The notes under the pieces were generated by a model, which worked only from the letters and a program-made list of their open reading frames with translations, was not told the DNA's origin and did no database searches. DNA of 64,000 bases from Allobosea sp. 47.2.35 (GTDB taxonomy: Bacteria > Pseudomonadota > Alphaproteobacteria > Rhizobiales > Beijerinckiaceae), in NCBI RefSeq assembly GCF_024655635.1, contig NZ_JANLGI010000003.1, positions 248,001 to 312,000 on the forward strand, written 5' to 3'. The position numbers and the translations under genes were made by a program. Of this stretch, positions 1-9,508 are shown piece after piece. Each line of letters starts with the position of its first letter. Position 1 is the stretch's first letter.

Positions 1-1124
1 ATATCGACGGCGCGCTCTACCATGGCGATTCCGGCACGCTCTTCGCCGAGAAGCTGGTCGCGGGTGGGGCCCGCGTCGGCGTGCGCGCCAGCCTCAATGT
101 CGGCTCGCTGGCACCGGCCGGCTGCGCCGCGATCCGTTTGCCGCCGCATGAGCGCGACATGGCCCGGCGGATGATGCGCGCCTATGAGGCGATGGGCTGC
201 GAGCCGACCTGGACCTGCGCCCCCTATCAGGCCGGGCACAGGCCCGCGCAGGGCAGCGACGTCGCCTGGGGCGAATCCAACGCTGTGGTGTTCTGCAATT
301 CGGTGCTGGGCGCCCGCACCAACCGCTATGGCGATTTCCTCGACATCGCCTGCGCCATCGCCGGCCGCGCCCCGGATTACGGGCTGCACCGCCCCGAGAA
401 CCGGCTGGCGACCCTGCAGATCGATGTGCGCGGCCTCTCCCGCGAACTCCGCTCCTCCGACGTATTCTATCCCGTGCTCGGTACGATCCTCGGCCGTCGG
501 GCCGGCAGCGACGTCGCCGTGATCGAGGGCCTGCAGGGCTGCACCAGCGAGGATCGGCTCAAGGCACTCGGCGCCGCCGCCGCCTCCACCGGCGGCGTCG
601 GTCTCTTCCACGTCGCCGGCGTGACGCCAGAGGCCCCGGACGCCACAACCGCGCTGGGCGGCATGGCGCCCCACGAGACGATCCTGCTGACGCCGGGCGA
701 CATCGCCGCCGCCCTCGCCCGCCTCTCTACGGCTGGGCCTACGGACCACGTCGATGCCGTCGCCATCGGCTCGCCGCATCTGTCGCTGGTCGAGGTCGAC
801 GAACTCGAACGCCTCATGGCCGGGCGCAGGCTGAAGGTACCGCTCTACGCCAATACCGGCCGCCATGTCGTCGGCCCGCTGGAAGCACAGGGCCGGCGCG
901 CAGCGCTGGAAGCGGCCGGCGTCGTCTTCGTCATCGACACCTGCGTCGTCGTCACCCCGATCCTGCCGGAGCTGGAGGGCGCGGTGCTGATGACCAATTC
1001 CGGCAAGTTCGCCCATTACGCCCCGGGCAATACCGGCTACGCCGTGACCTATGGCTCGCTCTCGGAATGCGTCGAGAGCGCGGTCGCCGGCCGGCTCGTC
1101 AGGGAAACCCGCGCATGGAGCTGA
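1..1124 (+). CDS. Aconitase X (AcnX, DUF521) large subunit, 5'-truncated by the window
   Basis: Catalytic, iron-sulfur-bearing subunit of an AcnX-type dehydratase. The frame is already open at base 3 and encodes IDGALYHGDSG, a segment that lies some way inside the family, so the true N-terminus is off the window; about 373 residues are present. The GTG at 81 is therefore not the start. Conserved stretches around CTSEDRLKALG and DTCVVVTP carry cysteines expected to hold the cluster. The stop overlaps the start of the small subunit by 10 bases, so the two are co-translated. In bacteria, characterised two-subunit AcnX enzymes are cis-3-hydroxy-L-proline dehydratases (known for the family). The substrate here is inference, since no other hydroxyproline gene is adjacent in the window. 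Confidence 0.85.
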   Translation, partial: IDGALYHGDSGTLFAEKLVAGGARVGVRASLNVGSLAPAGCAAIRLPPHERDMARRMMRAYEAMGCEPTWTCAPYQAGHRPAQGSDVAWGESNAVVFCNSVLGARTNRYGDFLDIACAIAGRAPDYGLHRPENRLATLQIDVRGLSRELRSSDVFYPVLGTILGRRAGSDVAVIEGLQGCTSEDRLKALGAAAASTGGVGLFHVAGVTPEAPDATTALGGMAPHETILLTPGDIAAALARLSTAGPTDHVDAVAIGSPHLSLVEVDELERLMAGRRLKVPLYANTGRHVVGPLEAQGRRAALEAAGVVFVIDTCVVVTPILPELEGAVLMTNSGKFAHYAPGNTGYAVTYGSLSECVESAVAGRLVRETRAWS

Positions 1125-1525
1125 AGGCGGAGATCCTCCTGCCCGGCGATGCCGTCACCGGCACCTGCCTCGCACTCACGGCCCCGATCAGCTTCTGGGG
1201 CGGCGTCGATCCTACCAGCGGCGCGATCATCGATGCCCGCCATCCCGAGCGCGGGCAGAACATCGCCGGCCGCATCCTCGCCATGCCCGGCACGATCGGC
1301 TCGTCCTCGGCTTCGGCCGTGCTGCTGGAGCTGGTCCATGCCGGCAAGGCGCCGGCCGCGCTCCTGATGGATGCGCCGGATGCCATCCTCCTGCTCGGCC
1401 TCGTCGTCGCTCGCGAGATGGGCTGGCCCACGCCGCCGGCCTTCCGCCTGGCGGCAGCCGATCAGACGCTGCTCGCCGACCGCAGGATCGCGATCTCGGC
1501 TGAGGGTCGGATCAGCGTCGGTTAA
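1115..1525 (+). CDS. Aconitase X small subunit (DUF126 swivel domain)
   Basis: Small subunit of the AcnX dehydratase, 136 residues, supplying the swivelling domain that closes over the active site. I chose the ATG at 1115 (MELKAEILLPG) over an upstream GTG at 1067, because family members begin just before this strand and because it gives the expected coupling with the large-subunit stop at 1122-1124. Family features visible are the PISFWGGVDP and DARHPERGQN segments and the serine-rich GTIGSSSASAVLLEL loop, which replaces the substrate-binding serine loop of aconitase. Type IIa AcnX enzymes fuse the two domains in one chain; here they are separate, the type IIb arrangement. The family call is firm, the substrate is not. 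Confidence 0.85.
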   Translation: MELKAEILLPGDAVTGTCLALTAPISFWGGVDPTSGAIIDARHPERGQNIAGRILAMPGTIGSSSASAVLLELVHAGKAPAALLMDAPDAILLLGLVVAREMGWPTPPAFRLAAADQTLLADRRIAISAEGRISVG

Positions 1526-1540
1526 AGCTGGAGGCCGCCG

Positions 1541-2056
1541 CTAAACCCCGCTGAAGCGGCGGTGGCGGTAGATCAGCCCCGCCCCGCGCCCGGCGCCGCC
1601 AAGGCCGGCGACCTCGCCGATCACGATGCGGTGGCTGGCAACGTCATGCGTCGCGACCAGCCGGCAATCGAAGGCCGAGATGGCATCGAGCAGGACCGGC
1701 GCCCCGGTGGCGAGCGTCCCCCAGCGGGCCGTCCCGAAACGCGCCTCGCCTTCGATCCCGCGCCGGCTGGCGAAGATTTCGGCGAGTTCGACGAGCTGTT
1801 CCGGTAGAGTGTTGATGCAGAATGCCCCACTCGCCTCGATCGCGGCCAAGGTGCGGCTGCCCCGCGCAATGCAGGCGAGCACGGTTGGAGGCGAATCGGA
1901 AACGGAGGCGATTGCCGTCGCCGTCAGCCCAATGCGGCCGCCCGGACCGTCGGTGGTGACCACATGCACGGCGCTGGCGACCTGCGCCATCGCATCGCGG
2001 AAGACATGGGGCTCCGGATGGTCCAGCGGCGGCAGGGGGTGGACGGTCTTCGTCAT
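1541..2056 (-). CDS. Flavin reductase family protein (FMN-dependent)
   Basis: Predicted cytosolic NAD(P)H:flavin oxidoreductase of 171 residues, the class that feeds reduced flavin to two-component monooxygenases. The core reads FRDAMAQVASAVHVVTTDG, GLTATAIASVSDSPPTVLAC and FCINTL, the standard flavin-reductase-like split-barrel signature, and the C-terminus YRHRRFSGV is the usual terminal strand. The frame stays open upstream to 2200, but the homologous part begins at MTKTVHPLPPLDHPEP, so I start at 2056; ATG 2083 is an alternative. No monooxygenase lies beside it, so its partner is unknown. It converges on the AcnX genes with a 15-bp gap and is divergent from the cupin gene across 274 bp. 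Confidence 0.8.
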   Translation of the reverse strand: MTKTVHPLPPLDHPEPHVFRDAMAQVASAVHVVTTDGPGGRIGLTATAIASVSDSPPTVLACIARGSRTLAAIEASGAFCINTLPEQLVELAEIFASRRGIEGEARFGTARWGTLATGAPVLLDAISAFDCRLVATHDVASHRIVIGEVAGLGGAGRGAGLIYRHRRFSGV

Positions 2057-2330
2057 CGGCTCGATCGGTTCACTGCCCCGCATCCGGCGGAACAGCTGTC
2101 CATGTAGAGATTCAACGCTGTCGGCGCCAGCCACCGCAGGCCAAGGCATGGCGCCGGCTATAGCAGCAGCCCCTCTCCTTCCACCAACAGCCCGGCGCAA
2201 CCGGGGCCCGCGCCCAGCGGCTTGATCTCACGCCAGCGATCCCCCAGGCTCGACCGGTGTCGGCTGCCAGCGGCCGGGCCGGAACCTGATCGGATCACCG
2301 GCGCGCCGGCACCTGATCGAGGAGATTCCG

Positions 2331-2657
2331 ATGGCCTTCACCTGCACGATTCCCGCCACGCCGACCGTCCAGCAGGACGACGAGACGATCCGGATCACCC
2401 GCTGGGATTTTGAGCCCGGCGCCGTGACCGGCTGGCATGAGCATGGCTGGCCCTATTTCGTGATCATGCTCGTCGCGGGCACGCTGCGCATCCATAACGG
2501 CACGGATGTCTCCGATGTGCCGCTGGCACAGGGCCAGGCCTATATGCGCCCCGCCGGCATCCGCCACGACGTCATGAACGGCTCCGACCACCCGATCGCT
2601 TTCGTCGAGATCGAGGTGAAGCAGCCCGGCGCGCTCAAGGAACTCACGTTGCCGTGA
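2331..2657 (+). CDS. Small single-domain cupin protein
   Basis: A 108-residue protein that is one cupin beta-barrel. The second cupin motif is complete (GQAYMRPAGIRHDVMN, metal-ligand His79). The first motif has His36 and His38 in GWHEHGW but lacks the usual downstream glutamate, with aromatic residues in its place. The fold is clear, while catalysis versus simple ligand or metal binding is open. A good Shine-Dalgarno, GAGGAG at about 2319-2324, sits 7 bases before the ATG and fixes the start. It stands alone between the divergent flavin reductase and the liv operon. Such proteins are often annotated as cupin domain-containing with no function, and I cannot improve on that. Confidence 0.8.
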   Translation: MAFTCTIPATPTVQQDDETIRITRWDFEPGAVTGWHEHGWPYFVIMLVAGTLRIHNGTDVSDVPLAQGQAYMRPAGIRHDVMNGSDHPIAFVEIEVKQPGALKELTLP

Positions 2658-3058
2658 CGGCGACGACCGCGCGACAGACCTCGCCGGCACTCCCGGCGCC
2701 ACGCGGCGCCGGTCCATGCATTTTTCCGATCCGACTATCGGCTTTTCGTATTCGTCTTTCGGATGATCCGCCTTCGGGCGCATGGCAGGTCGCCGCCGCC
2801 GTGATGGCAGGAAATGCCGTTCGCCGAAGTTTTCCCAGCCCGCCACGCAATCATCATGCGCGGAAAGCGCGCTGATCGGCAGAGTATTCTGCACATTTTC
2901 GCGCCGTTTGGTTCGTAATTGCTTTTGACAGAAATTTGGCGCGGAGCGATTGTCCCCGGCACAAGCGGTTGGTAGCTCTGCACAGCAATCGCATCCCGCA
3001 TGCGCCGGTGTCATGCCGACGACAAGAACGGGAGCTGGTTCGAGGGGTCGGCGTTTTC
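2658..3058. other. 401-bp intergenic region upstream of the liv operon
   Basis: No convincing gene. Short frames on the minus strand (for example 2644-2850) have no ribosome binding site and no recognisable protein. The last 180 bases are less GC-rich than the surroundings and hold the candidate liv promoter at 2925-2953. The length of leader suggests regulated transcription, but I see no clear palindromic operator. Confidence 0.5.
2925..2953 (+). promoter_or_regulatory. Candidate sigma-70-type promoter of livHMGF
   Basis: TTGACA at 2925-2930, a perfect -35 hexamer, is followed after 17 bases by GATTGT at 2948-2953, a weak -10. Transcription would begin near 2960, about 100 bases before the livH ATG. 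The -35 match is strong and the -10 is not. Confidence 0.4.
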
Positions 3059-3982
3059 ATGGAAGTCTTCCTACAGCAGCTCATCAACGGGCTGACACTG
3101 GGATCGATCTACGGTCTCATCGCCATCGGCTACACGATGGTGTTCGGCATCATCGGCATGGTGAACTTCGCCCATGGCGACATCTTCATGCTCTCCGCCT
3201 TTATCGCGCTGATCTTCTTCATGCTGATCACGGCGGTGGTCGGCACCGGTGCCGGCATGGTCATGCTGGCGCTGGTCGTGGTGCTGGGGCTGGCGATGTT
3301 CTTCACCTCGCTGTGGAACTGGACGATCGAGCGGGTGGCCTACCGGCCGCTGCGCGGCTCCTTCCGCCTCGCGCCTCTGATCTCGGCGATCGGCATGTCG
3401 ATCTTCCTGATGAACTTCGTGCAGGTCGTGCAGGGCCCGCGCAACAAGTCGATCCCGCCGCTGCTCAACAAGTCGATCACCCTGATCGAGAGCACGACCT
3501 ATTCGGTCCAGATTTCCTACAAGCAGATCGTCATCATCCTGACGACGGCGGTGCTGCTCGCGGCCTTCTGGTACATCGTGCAGAAGACGCCGCTCGGCCG
3601 CGCCCAGCGCGCCTGCGAGCAGGATCGCAAGATGGCGGCGCTGCTCGGCATCGACGTCGACCGCACGATCTCGATCACCTTCGTCATGGGCGCCGCGCTC
3701 GCGGCGGTGGCCGGCGTGATGTATCTCGTGCTCTACGGCGTCGTGAACTTCGCCGACGGCTTCACGCCCGGCGTCAAGGCCTTCACGGCCGCGGTGCTCG
3801 GCGGCATCGGCTCGCTCCCCGGCGCAGTCATCGGCGGCCTGCTGATCGGACTGATCGAGGTGATGTGGTCGGCCTATTTCACCATCGACTACAAGGACGT
3901 CGCCGCCTTCACGATCCTGGCGATCGTGCTGGTCTTCATGCCCTCCGGCCTGCTCGGGCGCCCGGAAGTCGAGAAGGTCTGA
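3059..3982 (+). CDS. livH: Branched-chain amino acid ABC transporter permease LivH
   Basis: Inner-membrane permease of 307 residues, one of the two LivH/LivM subunits that form the channel of a branched-chain amino acid (HAAT-family) importer. It starts [16 protein letters not shown] and runs through the typical [24 protein letters not shown] signature of LivH; the C-terminal half has the [13 protein letters not shown] loop that contacts the ATPases. Eight or so hydrophobic helices are apparent. I chose the ATG at 3059, preceded by GAGGGG at 3042-3047, over a much longer upstream frame that lacks homology. livM starts 5 bases after the stop, so this is the first gene of livH-livM-livG-livF. 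Substrate range within this family varies (branched-chain amino acids, urea, amides), so the substrate is inferred. Confidence 0.92.
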   Translation: MEVFLQQLINGLTLGSIYGLIAIGYTMVFGIIGMVNFAHGDIFMLSAFIALIFFMLITAVVGTGAGMVMLALVVVLGLAMFFTSLWNWTIERVAYRPLRGSFRLAPLISAIGMSIFLMNFVQVVQGPRNKSIPPLLNKSITLIESTTYSVQISYKQIVIILTTAVLLAAFWYIVQKTPLGRAQRACEQDRKMAALLGIDVDRTISITFVMGAALAAVAGVMYLVLYGVVNFADGFTPGVKAFTAAVLGGIGSLPGAVIGGLLIGLIEVMWSAYFTIDYKDVAAFTILAIVLVFMPSGLLGRPEVEKV

Positions 3983-3986
3983 CGCA

Positions 3987-5372
3987 ATGGCGAACAACCC
4001 GACCGTAAACCCGGCCGCTCCCGGCCGCGATCTGAAGGCGGCCTTCAAGGAGGCCGGCTTCGCCGCCCTCGTCACGTTGGGCCTCTGCATCCCGATCATC
4101 GCCTGGGGCACGCGCCAGAACCTCGACAACGTCCTGGTGCTCGACCCGCGCTGGGATGCCGTCGCCTGGGCCGTCGCCATCGTCTTCGTCGGCCGCTTCC
4201 TGGTCGCGCTGCGCAAGCAGGGCCAGCAGGAGGGCAAGGCCACGGTGCGCATCCTGCCGCACGGCACCATCGCCTTCTTCCAGCGCCATTCCCGCATCTT
4301 CTCGCTGTTCGGGCTGGGCTTCCTGGTCACCTTCCCGGTGATCGCGATTGGCCTCGCCGGCTGGGGCGGCGCGCTGAAATGGATCGACAATTTCGGCGTC
4401 CAGATCCTGATCTACGTCATGCTCGGCTGGGGCCTGAACATCGTCGTCGGCCTCGCCGGCCTGCTCGATCTCGGCTACGTCGCCTTCTATGCCGTCGGCG
4501 CCTATTCCTACGCGCTGCTGGCCAAGAATTTCGGCCTGTCCTTCTGGCTGCTTCTGCCGCTCGCCGGCATCCTCGCCGCCTTCTGGGGCATGCTGCTCGG
4601 CTTCCCGGTGCTGCGCCTGCGCGGCGACTACCTCGCCATCGTGACGCTCGCCTTCGGCGAGATCATCCGCCTCGTCCTGATCAACTGGACCGAGTTCTCG
4701 AACGGCTATGCCGGCATCTCCGGCATTCCGCGCCCGACCTTCTTCGGCATCCCCTTCACCGCGGCGGATAACGGCTTCGCCGCCGTGTTCGGGCTGGAAT
4801 TCTCGCCGATCTACCGAACGATCTTCCTCTACTATCTCATCCTGTGCCTGGCGCTGCTGACCGCCGTCGTCACCCTGCGCCTGCGCCGCTTACCCGTAGG
4901 GCGCGCCTGGGAGGCGCTCCGCGAGGACGAGATCGCCTGCCGCTCGCTCGGCATCAACACCACCAACACCAAGCTCACCGCCTTCTCGATCGGCGCCATG
5001 TTCGGCGGCTTCGCCGGCGCCTTTTTCTCGGCGCGGCAGGGCTTCATCTCGCCTGAATCCTTCGTCTTCATGGAATCGGCGGTCATCCTCGCCATCGTCG
5101 TGCTCGGCGGCATGGGCTCGCTCTGGGGCTGCGCCATCGCGGCGATCGCGATGATCGGCGGCACCGAGCTCCTGCGCGAGCTCGAATGGATGAAGCAAAT
5201 CTTCGGCAACGACTTCGACCCGACGAAGTACCGCATGCTGATCTTCGGCTTCGCCATGGTGGTGATCATGATCTGGAAGCCGCGCGGCCTGATCTCGACC
5301 CGCGAGCCCACCGCCTTCCTCAAGGAGAAGAAGAAGATCTCTGCCGATATGGTCCAGGAGGGGCACGGCTGA
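3987..5372 (+). CDS. livM: Branched-chain amino acid ABC transporter permease LivM
   Basis: Second channel subunit, 461 residues. Roughly the first 110 residues form an N-terminal extension with extra hydrophobic segments (around residues 22-36 and 50-68) ahead of the conserved LivM core, which begins near [32 protein letters not shown]. LivM proteins with such an extension are common in alphaproteobacteria. The conserved ATPase-contact loop is [16 protein letters not shown] near residue 370. The stop TGA overlaps the livG start (TGATG), showing tight translational coupling. It should act with LivH, LivG, LivF and the binding protein LivJ encoded just downstream. Confidence 0.92.
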   Translation: MANNPTVNPAAPGRDLKAAFKEAGFAALVTLGLCIPIIAWGTRQNLDNVLVLDPRWDAVAWAVAIVFVGRFLVALRKQGQQEGKATVRILPHGTIAFFQRHSRIFSLFGLGFLVTFPVIAIGLAGWGGALKWIDNFGVQILIYVMLGWGLNIVVGLAGLLDLGYVAFYAVGAYSYALLAKNFGLSFWLLLPLAGILAAFWGMLLGFPVLRLRGDYLAIVTLAFGEIIRLVLINWTEFSNGYAGISGIPRPTFFGIPFTAADNGFAAVFGLEFSPIYRTIFLYYLILCLALLTAVVTLRLRRLPVGRAWEALREDEIACRSLGINTTNTKLTAFSIGAMFGGFAGAFFSARQGFISPESFVFMESAVILAIVVLGGMGSLWGCAIAAIAMIGGTELLRELEWMKQIFGNDFDPTKYRMLIFGFAMVVIMIWKPRGLISTREPTAFLKEKKKISADMVQEGHG

Positions 5373-6234
5373 TGGCCACGATCGCTCCCCAATTGACGCC
5401 GCAGGGTCGCGCCCTGCTGGAGGTCGAGCAGGTCACCATGCGCTTCGGCGGCCTCACCGCCGTCAACGCCCTCTCCTTCCAGGCGCGCAAGGGCGACATC
5501 ACCGCGCTGATCGGCCCCAACGGCGCCGGCAAGACCACGGTCTTCAACTGCATCACCGGCTTCTACAAGCCGACGCAGGGCATGATCTCGCTCAACCATG
5601 ACGACGGCTCGAGCTACCTGCTCGAGCGCATGCCGGACTTCCGCATCTCCTGGAAGGCCAAGGTCGCCCGCACCTTCCAGAACATCCGCCTGTTCGGCGG
5701 CATGACGGTGCTGGAAAACCTGCTCGTCGCCCAGCACAACCCGCTGATGGCGGCCTCGGGCTTCACCTTCCTCGGCGTGCTCGGCATCGGCGGCTACAAG
5801 GCCCGCGAGAAGGAGGCGATCGAGAAAGCCAAGTTCTGGCTCGACAAGATCAACCTCACCCACCGCGCCGACGATCCGGCCGCCGATCTGCCCTATGGCG
5901 ACCAGCGCCGGCTGGAGATCGCGCGCGCCATGTGCACCGATCCGGTCCTGCTCTGCCTCGACGAGCCGGCCGCGGGCCTCAACCCGCGCGAGAGCCTCGA
6001 CCTCAACACGCTGCTGCTCTCGATCCGCAAGGATCTCGGCACGGCGCTGCTGCTGATCGAGCACGACATGTCGGTAGTCATGGAAATCTCGGACCATGTC
6101 GTGGTCCTCGACTACGGCACCAAGATCGCCGACGGCACGCCGGCCGAAGTACAGGCCGACCCGAAGGTCATCGCCGCCTATCTCGGCGTCGATGACGAGG
6201 AGGTCGAAGAGGTCGAAGCGGAGGTCGGCATCTC

Positions 6235-6238
<4 letters not shown>
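5372..6238 (+). CDS. livG: Branched-chain amino acid ABC transporter ATPase LivG
   Basis: Cytoplasmic ATPase of 288 residues. Walker A is GPNGAGKT at residues 48-55. The signature loop is LPYGDQRRLEIARAM, the LivG-type variant of LSGGQ, and Walker B is LLCLDEPAAGLNP, a sequence typical of LivG. The ATG at 5372 shares bases with the livM stop; the longer frame upstream is livM read out of frame. The C-terminus is acidic (DDEEVEEVEAEVG), slightly longer than in E. coli LivG. Its stop overlaps the GTG of livF by 4 bases. It powers import together with LivF as a heterodimer. Confidence 0.93.
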
Positions 6239-6966
<728 letters not shown>

Positions 6967-6968
6967 CG

Positions 6969-7343
6969 ATGCAGGGCATCCTCTACGAAGAACCGACGAT
7001 CTGGCTGTTCCTTTTGGTCACGGTCGTCATGGGCGGCTGGCTCGCCTGGATGGCCGGCCGCGCGATCGCGTTGACCTGGCGGCCGAACTGGCAGCTCGTC
7101 GTCTACATGCTGGTGCTCGGCCTGTTCGTGCGCTTCATCCATTTCGCCCTGTTCGAGGCGACGTTGCTGACGCTGCACTACTACATCGTCGATACGATCC
7201 TGCTGATCGCCTTCGGCTATGCCGGCTGGCGCTACACCCGCGCCAAGCAGATGACGCGGCAATATCACTGGCTGTTCGAGCCCGCCGGCCCCTTCGGCTG
7301 GAAACCGCGGCCGGGGGTCGAGATACGGCCGGAACTACTCTGA
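6969..7343 (+). CDS. Small membrane protein of the liv operon (DUF6867-like)
   Basis: A 124-residue protein with about three hydrophobic helices (residues 11-34, 43-60 and 68-86) and a polar, proline-rich tail (WLFEPAGPFGWKPRPGVE). It starts 2 bases after the livF stop, clearly in the same operon, and ends 130 bp before livJ. Proteins of this kind sit at the same place in branched-chain amino acid transporter operons of Hyphomicrobiales and resemble the uncharacterised family DUF6867 as I recall it. It has no transporter motif of its own. A role as accessory or stabilising subunit of the LivHM channel is inference from position alone. Confidence 0.75.
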   Translation: MQGILYEEPTIWLFLLVTVVMGGWLAWMAGRAIALTWRPNWQLVVYMLVLGLFVRFIHFALFEATLLTLHYYIVDTILLIAFGYAGWRYTRAKQMTRQYHWLFEPAGPFGWKPRPGVEIRPELL

Positions 7344-7473
7344 AAGTCTCAAGAGCTTGTCGCGTGACAGACCATCGGAAAAGCGCAAGACTGCGGCTCA
7401 CGGTGGCCATAACGCGCCGAGACGGGCGGCCCGTCCAGCCCGTTGATCAATCAATACAGGGGAGTTGCATCAC

Positions 7474-8589
7474 ATGAAGAAACTGCTGTTGGGCGGCATT
7501 GCGCTCGGCGCGGTCCTCGCCTTCTCCGGCGTGGCCAATGCACAGATCAAGCTCGGCGTCGGCGGCCCGATCACCGGCCCGAACGCGGCTTTCGGCGCGC
7601 AGCTCAAGAATGGCGCCGAGCAGGCCGTCGAGGACATCAACGCCGCCGGCGGCGTCCTCGGCCAGAAGATCACGGTGACCGTCGGCGACGACGTTTCCGA
7701 TCCGAAGCAGGGCGTCTCCGTCGCCAACAAGTTCGTCGGCGACGGCGTGAAATGGGTGCTCGGCCACTTCAACTCCGGCGTCACCATGCCGGCGTCCGAA
7801 GTCTATGCCGAGAACGGCATCCTGATGATCTCGCCTTCGGCGACCAACCCGAAGATCACCGAGCGCGGCCTGTGGAACACCTTCCGCACCTGCGGCCGTG
7901 ACGATCAGCAGGGCAGCGTGGCCTCGGCCTATCTGCTGAAGAACTTCAAGGACAAGAAGATCGCGATCGTCCACGACAAGACGACCTATGGCCAGGGCCT
8001 CGCCGACGAGACCAAGAAGGGTCTCACTGCCGGCGGCGTCAAGGAAGTGCTCTACGAAGGCATCAATGCCGGCGAGAAGGACTTCTCGGCGCTCGTCTCG
8101 AAGATCAAGGCCTCCGGCGCCGACTACCTCTACTGGGGCGGCCTGCATACCGAAGGCGGCCTGATCGTGCGCCAGATGCGCGACCAGGGCCTGAAGACGG
8201 TCCTCGTCTCGGGTGACGGCATCACCACCGACGAGTTCGCCACCATCGGCGGCCCCGGCGTCGAAGGCACGCTGATGACCTTCCCGCCGGACCCGCAGAA
8301 GCGTCCGGAGGCGGCTGCCGTCGTCCAGAAGTTCGCTGCCAAGAACTTCAAGCCGGAAGCCTACACGCTCTACAGCTACGCCGCCGTCCAGATCATGGCG
8401 GAAGGTGCCAAGCGCGCGAACTCGACCGATCCGAAGAAGATCGCGGCGGCGCTGCATGGCGGCCAGCCGGTCAAGACCGTGATCGGCGATATCGGCTTCG
8501 ACAAGAAGGGCGACATCACCCGTCCGGACTACACCGTCTACACCTGGAAGAAGGGTGCGGACGGCAAGATCACCTATGTCGAGAATTGA
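7474..8589 (+). CDS. livJ: Branched-chain amino acid ABC transporter substrate-binding protein
   Basis: Periplasmic binding protein of 371 residues (periplasmic binding protein, peripla_BP_6 type). A cleavable signal peptide spans residues 1-23 (MKKLLLGGIALGAVLAF, then ANA before the cut). The mature protein begins QIKLGVGGPITGPNAAFG, the typical first strand of LivJ-type proteins. I place the start at ATG 7474, preceded by AGGGGAG at 7458-7464, rather than a TTG 9 bases upstream. It lies 130 bp after the permease/ATPase genes and is closed by a strong terminator, so it can be transcribed at a higher level than the membrane components, as is usual. It delivers substrate to LivHM. The exact ligand cannot be read from the sequence. 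Confidence 0.92.
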   Translation: MKKLLLGGIALGAVLAFSGVANAQIKLGVGGPITGPNAAFGAQLKNGAEQAVEDINAAGGVLGQKITVTVGDDVSDPKQGVSVANKFVGDGVKWVLGHFNSGVTMPASEVYAENGILMISPSATNPKITERGLWNTFRTCGRDDQQGSVASAYLLKNFKDKKIAIVHDKTTYGQGLADETKKGLTAGGVKEVLYEGINAGEKDFSALVSKIKASGADYLYWGGLHTEGGLIVRQMRDQGLKTVLVSGDGITTDEFATIGGPGVEGTLMTFPPDPQKRPEAAAVVQKFAAKNFKPEAYTLYSYAAVQIMAEGAKRANSTDPKKIAAALHGGQPVKTVIGDIGFDKKGDITRPDYTVYTWKKGADGKITYVEN

Positions 8590-8622
8590 TCTCGGCGGCT
8601 GATCCAGCCTCCTGAATGAAAG

Positions 8623-8656
8623 AGCCCGCTTCGGATCATCCGGAGCGGGCTTTTTG
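8623..8656 (+). terminator. Rho-independent terminator of livJ
   Basis: AGCCCGCT at 8623-8630 pairs with AGCGGGCT at 8644-8651, extended by four inner pairs around a 5-base loop, and is followed by TTTTT at 8651-8655. It ends the liv transcription unit, facing the convergent hydrolase gene. Confidence 0.9.
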
Positions 8657-8740
8657 TTGGATGCCTGTGCGGCGGGAGCCAATCTGGTCCGTTATTTCTC
8701 CCGGCAGCAGCTCGCAACGACGGCCAAGCCTGCGGCCCGT

Positions 8741-9319
8741 TTATTGACTCAATGTCTGCGGAACCACGCTCAAGCTCTTGAGAAAGCCGGCGAAACGCAG
8801 GAGTCCATCCGGCCAGGGGCCATGCCCGGATTCGCTGTTGAGATGGCCGCTGTCGCCGGCATCGACGAATTCCGAGCCCCAGGCCTCGGCGAGCGCCTTC
8901 GCCTCCTCCTGCGTGCAATAGGGATCGGTCGCGCTGCCGATCAGTACCGACGGGAACGGCAGCTTCTCGCGGCGATGTGCGATGAAGTCGGGGCCCATGC
9001 CGGGCACTGCGCCCTTCGCCTTCTCGGAAGCCGGCGCGACGAGGAAGGCCCCGGCGACCTCGCCGGGATGCAAATGCTCGGCGGCGAAGGCGACGGCGCT
9101 GCAACCGGCCGAATGGGCGACGAGCACGACGGGGCGCGTCGCGCTGCGCACGGCCTTCACGATCTCATCGGCCCAGACATGGCGGGAGGGCTTGTACCAG
9201 TCGGCCTGCTCGATGCGGCGCGCCGTCTTGAGGCGGGTTTCCCAGCGACTCTGCCAATGGTCAGGCCCGGAGCCCGACCAGCCGGGGATGATGAGGATAT
9301 CGACGTCGGAAGATTTCAT
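8741..9319 (-). CDS. RBBP9/YdeN-family alpha/beta serine hydrolase
   Basis: Small alpha/beta hydrolase of 192 residues. The family start DILIIPGWSGSGPDHWQSRWE is nearly canonical for RBBP9/YdeN proteins. The nucleophile elbow is VAHSAG with Ser70, the acid is probably Asp132 in GSATDPYC, and the base His159 or His166 in DSGHLNSESGHGPWP. The protein is cytosolic. Bacterial members are esterases of unknown natural substrate. It is encoded downstream of purB on the same strand, but a 133-bp palindromic repeat lies between the two genes, so co-transcription is doubtful. Confidence 0.85.
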   Translation of the reverse strand: MKSSDVDILIIPGWSGSGPDHWQSRWETRLKTARRIEQADWYKPSRHVWADEIVKAVRSATRPVVLVAHSAGCSAVAFAAEHLHPGEVAGAFLVAPASEKAKGAVPGMGPDFIAHRREKLPFPSVLIGSATDPYCTQEEAKALAEAWGSEFVDAGDSGHLNSESGHGPWPDGLLRFAGFLKSLSVVPQTLSQ

Positions 9320-9338
9320 GATGGGTCAGTGTAGAGCT

Positions 9339-9471
9339 GTCTTCCCGTGCGAGCTGCAGCGTGAAACGCTGCTGCGCAGACACGGGACCGTCTTACGAAG
9401 AAGCGCCTTTCCGTCATGCGGTCCCGCATCTGCGCAGCAGCACTAGCGTGCTGCGGCGCGTGCGGGATGAC
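9339..9471. repeat. Palindromic intergenic repeat, copy A (133 bp)
   Basis: An imperfect palindrome with ends GTCTTCCCGTGCG and CGCGTGCGGGATGAC, lying between purB and the hydrolase gene. The internal block CGCTGCTGCGCAGACACGGG is identical in copy B at 14906-15038, which has the same length. The arms are mutually complementary over about 39 bases, so RNA from either strand would fold into a long hairpin. It has no coding capacity of its own. Confidence 0.85.
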
Positions 9472-9508
9472 GAACCGGCCTTCAAAGTAGGTCGCCCCAC
9501 CAATCGCT

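Noticed and set aside
2644..3087. Several short minus-strand frames before livH
   Set aside because: No ribosome sites, no recognisable sequence, and they cross the likely liv promoter.
3071..4390. Long minus-strand frame of 439 codons under livH/livM
   Set aside because: Composition dominated by His, Arg, Asp and Gln, no ribosome site, and livH and livM are unmistakable on the other strand.
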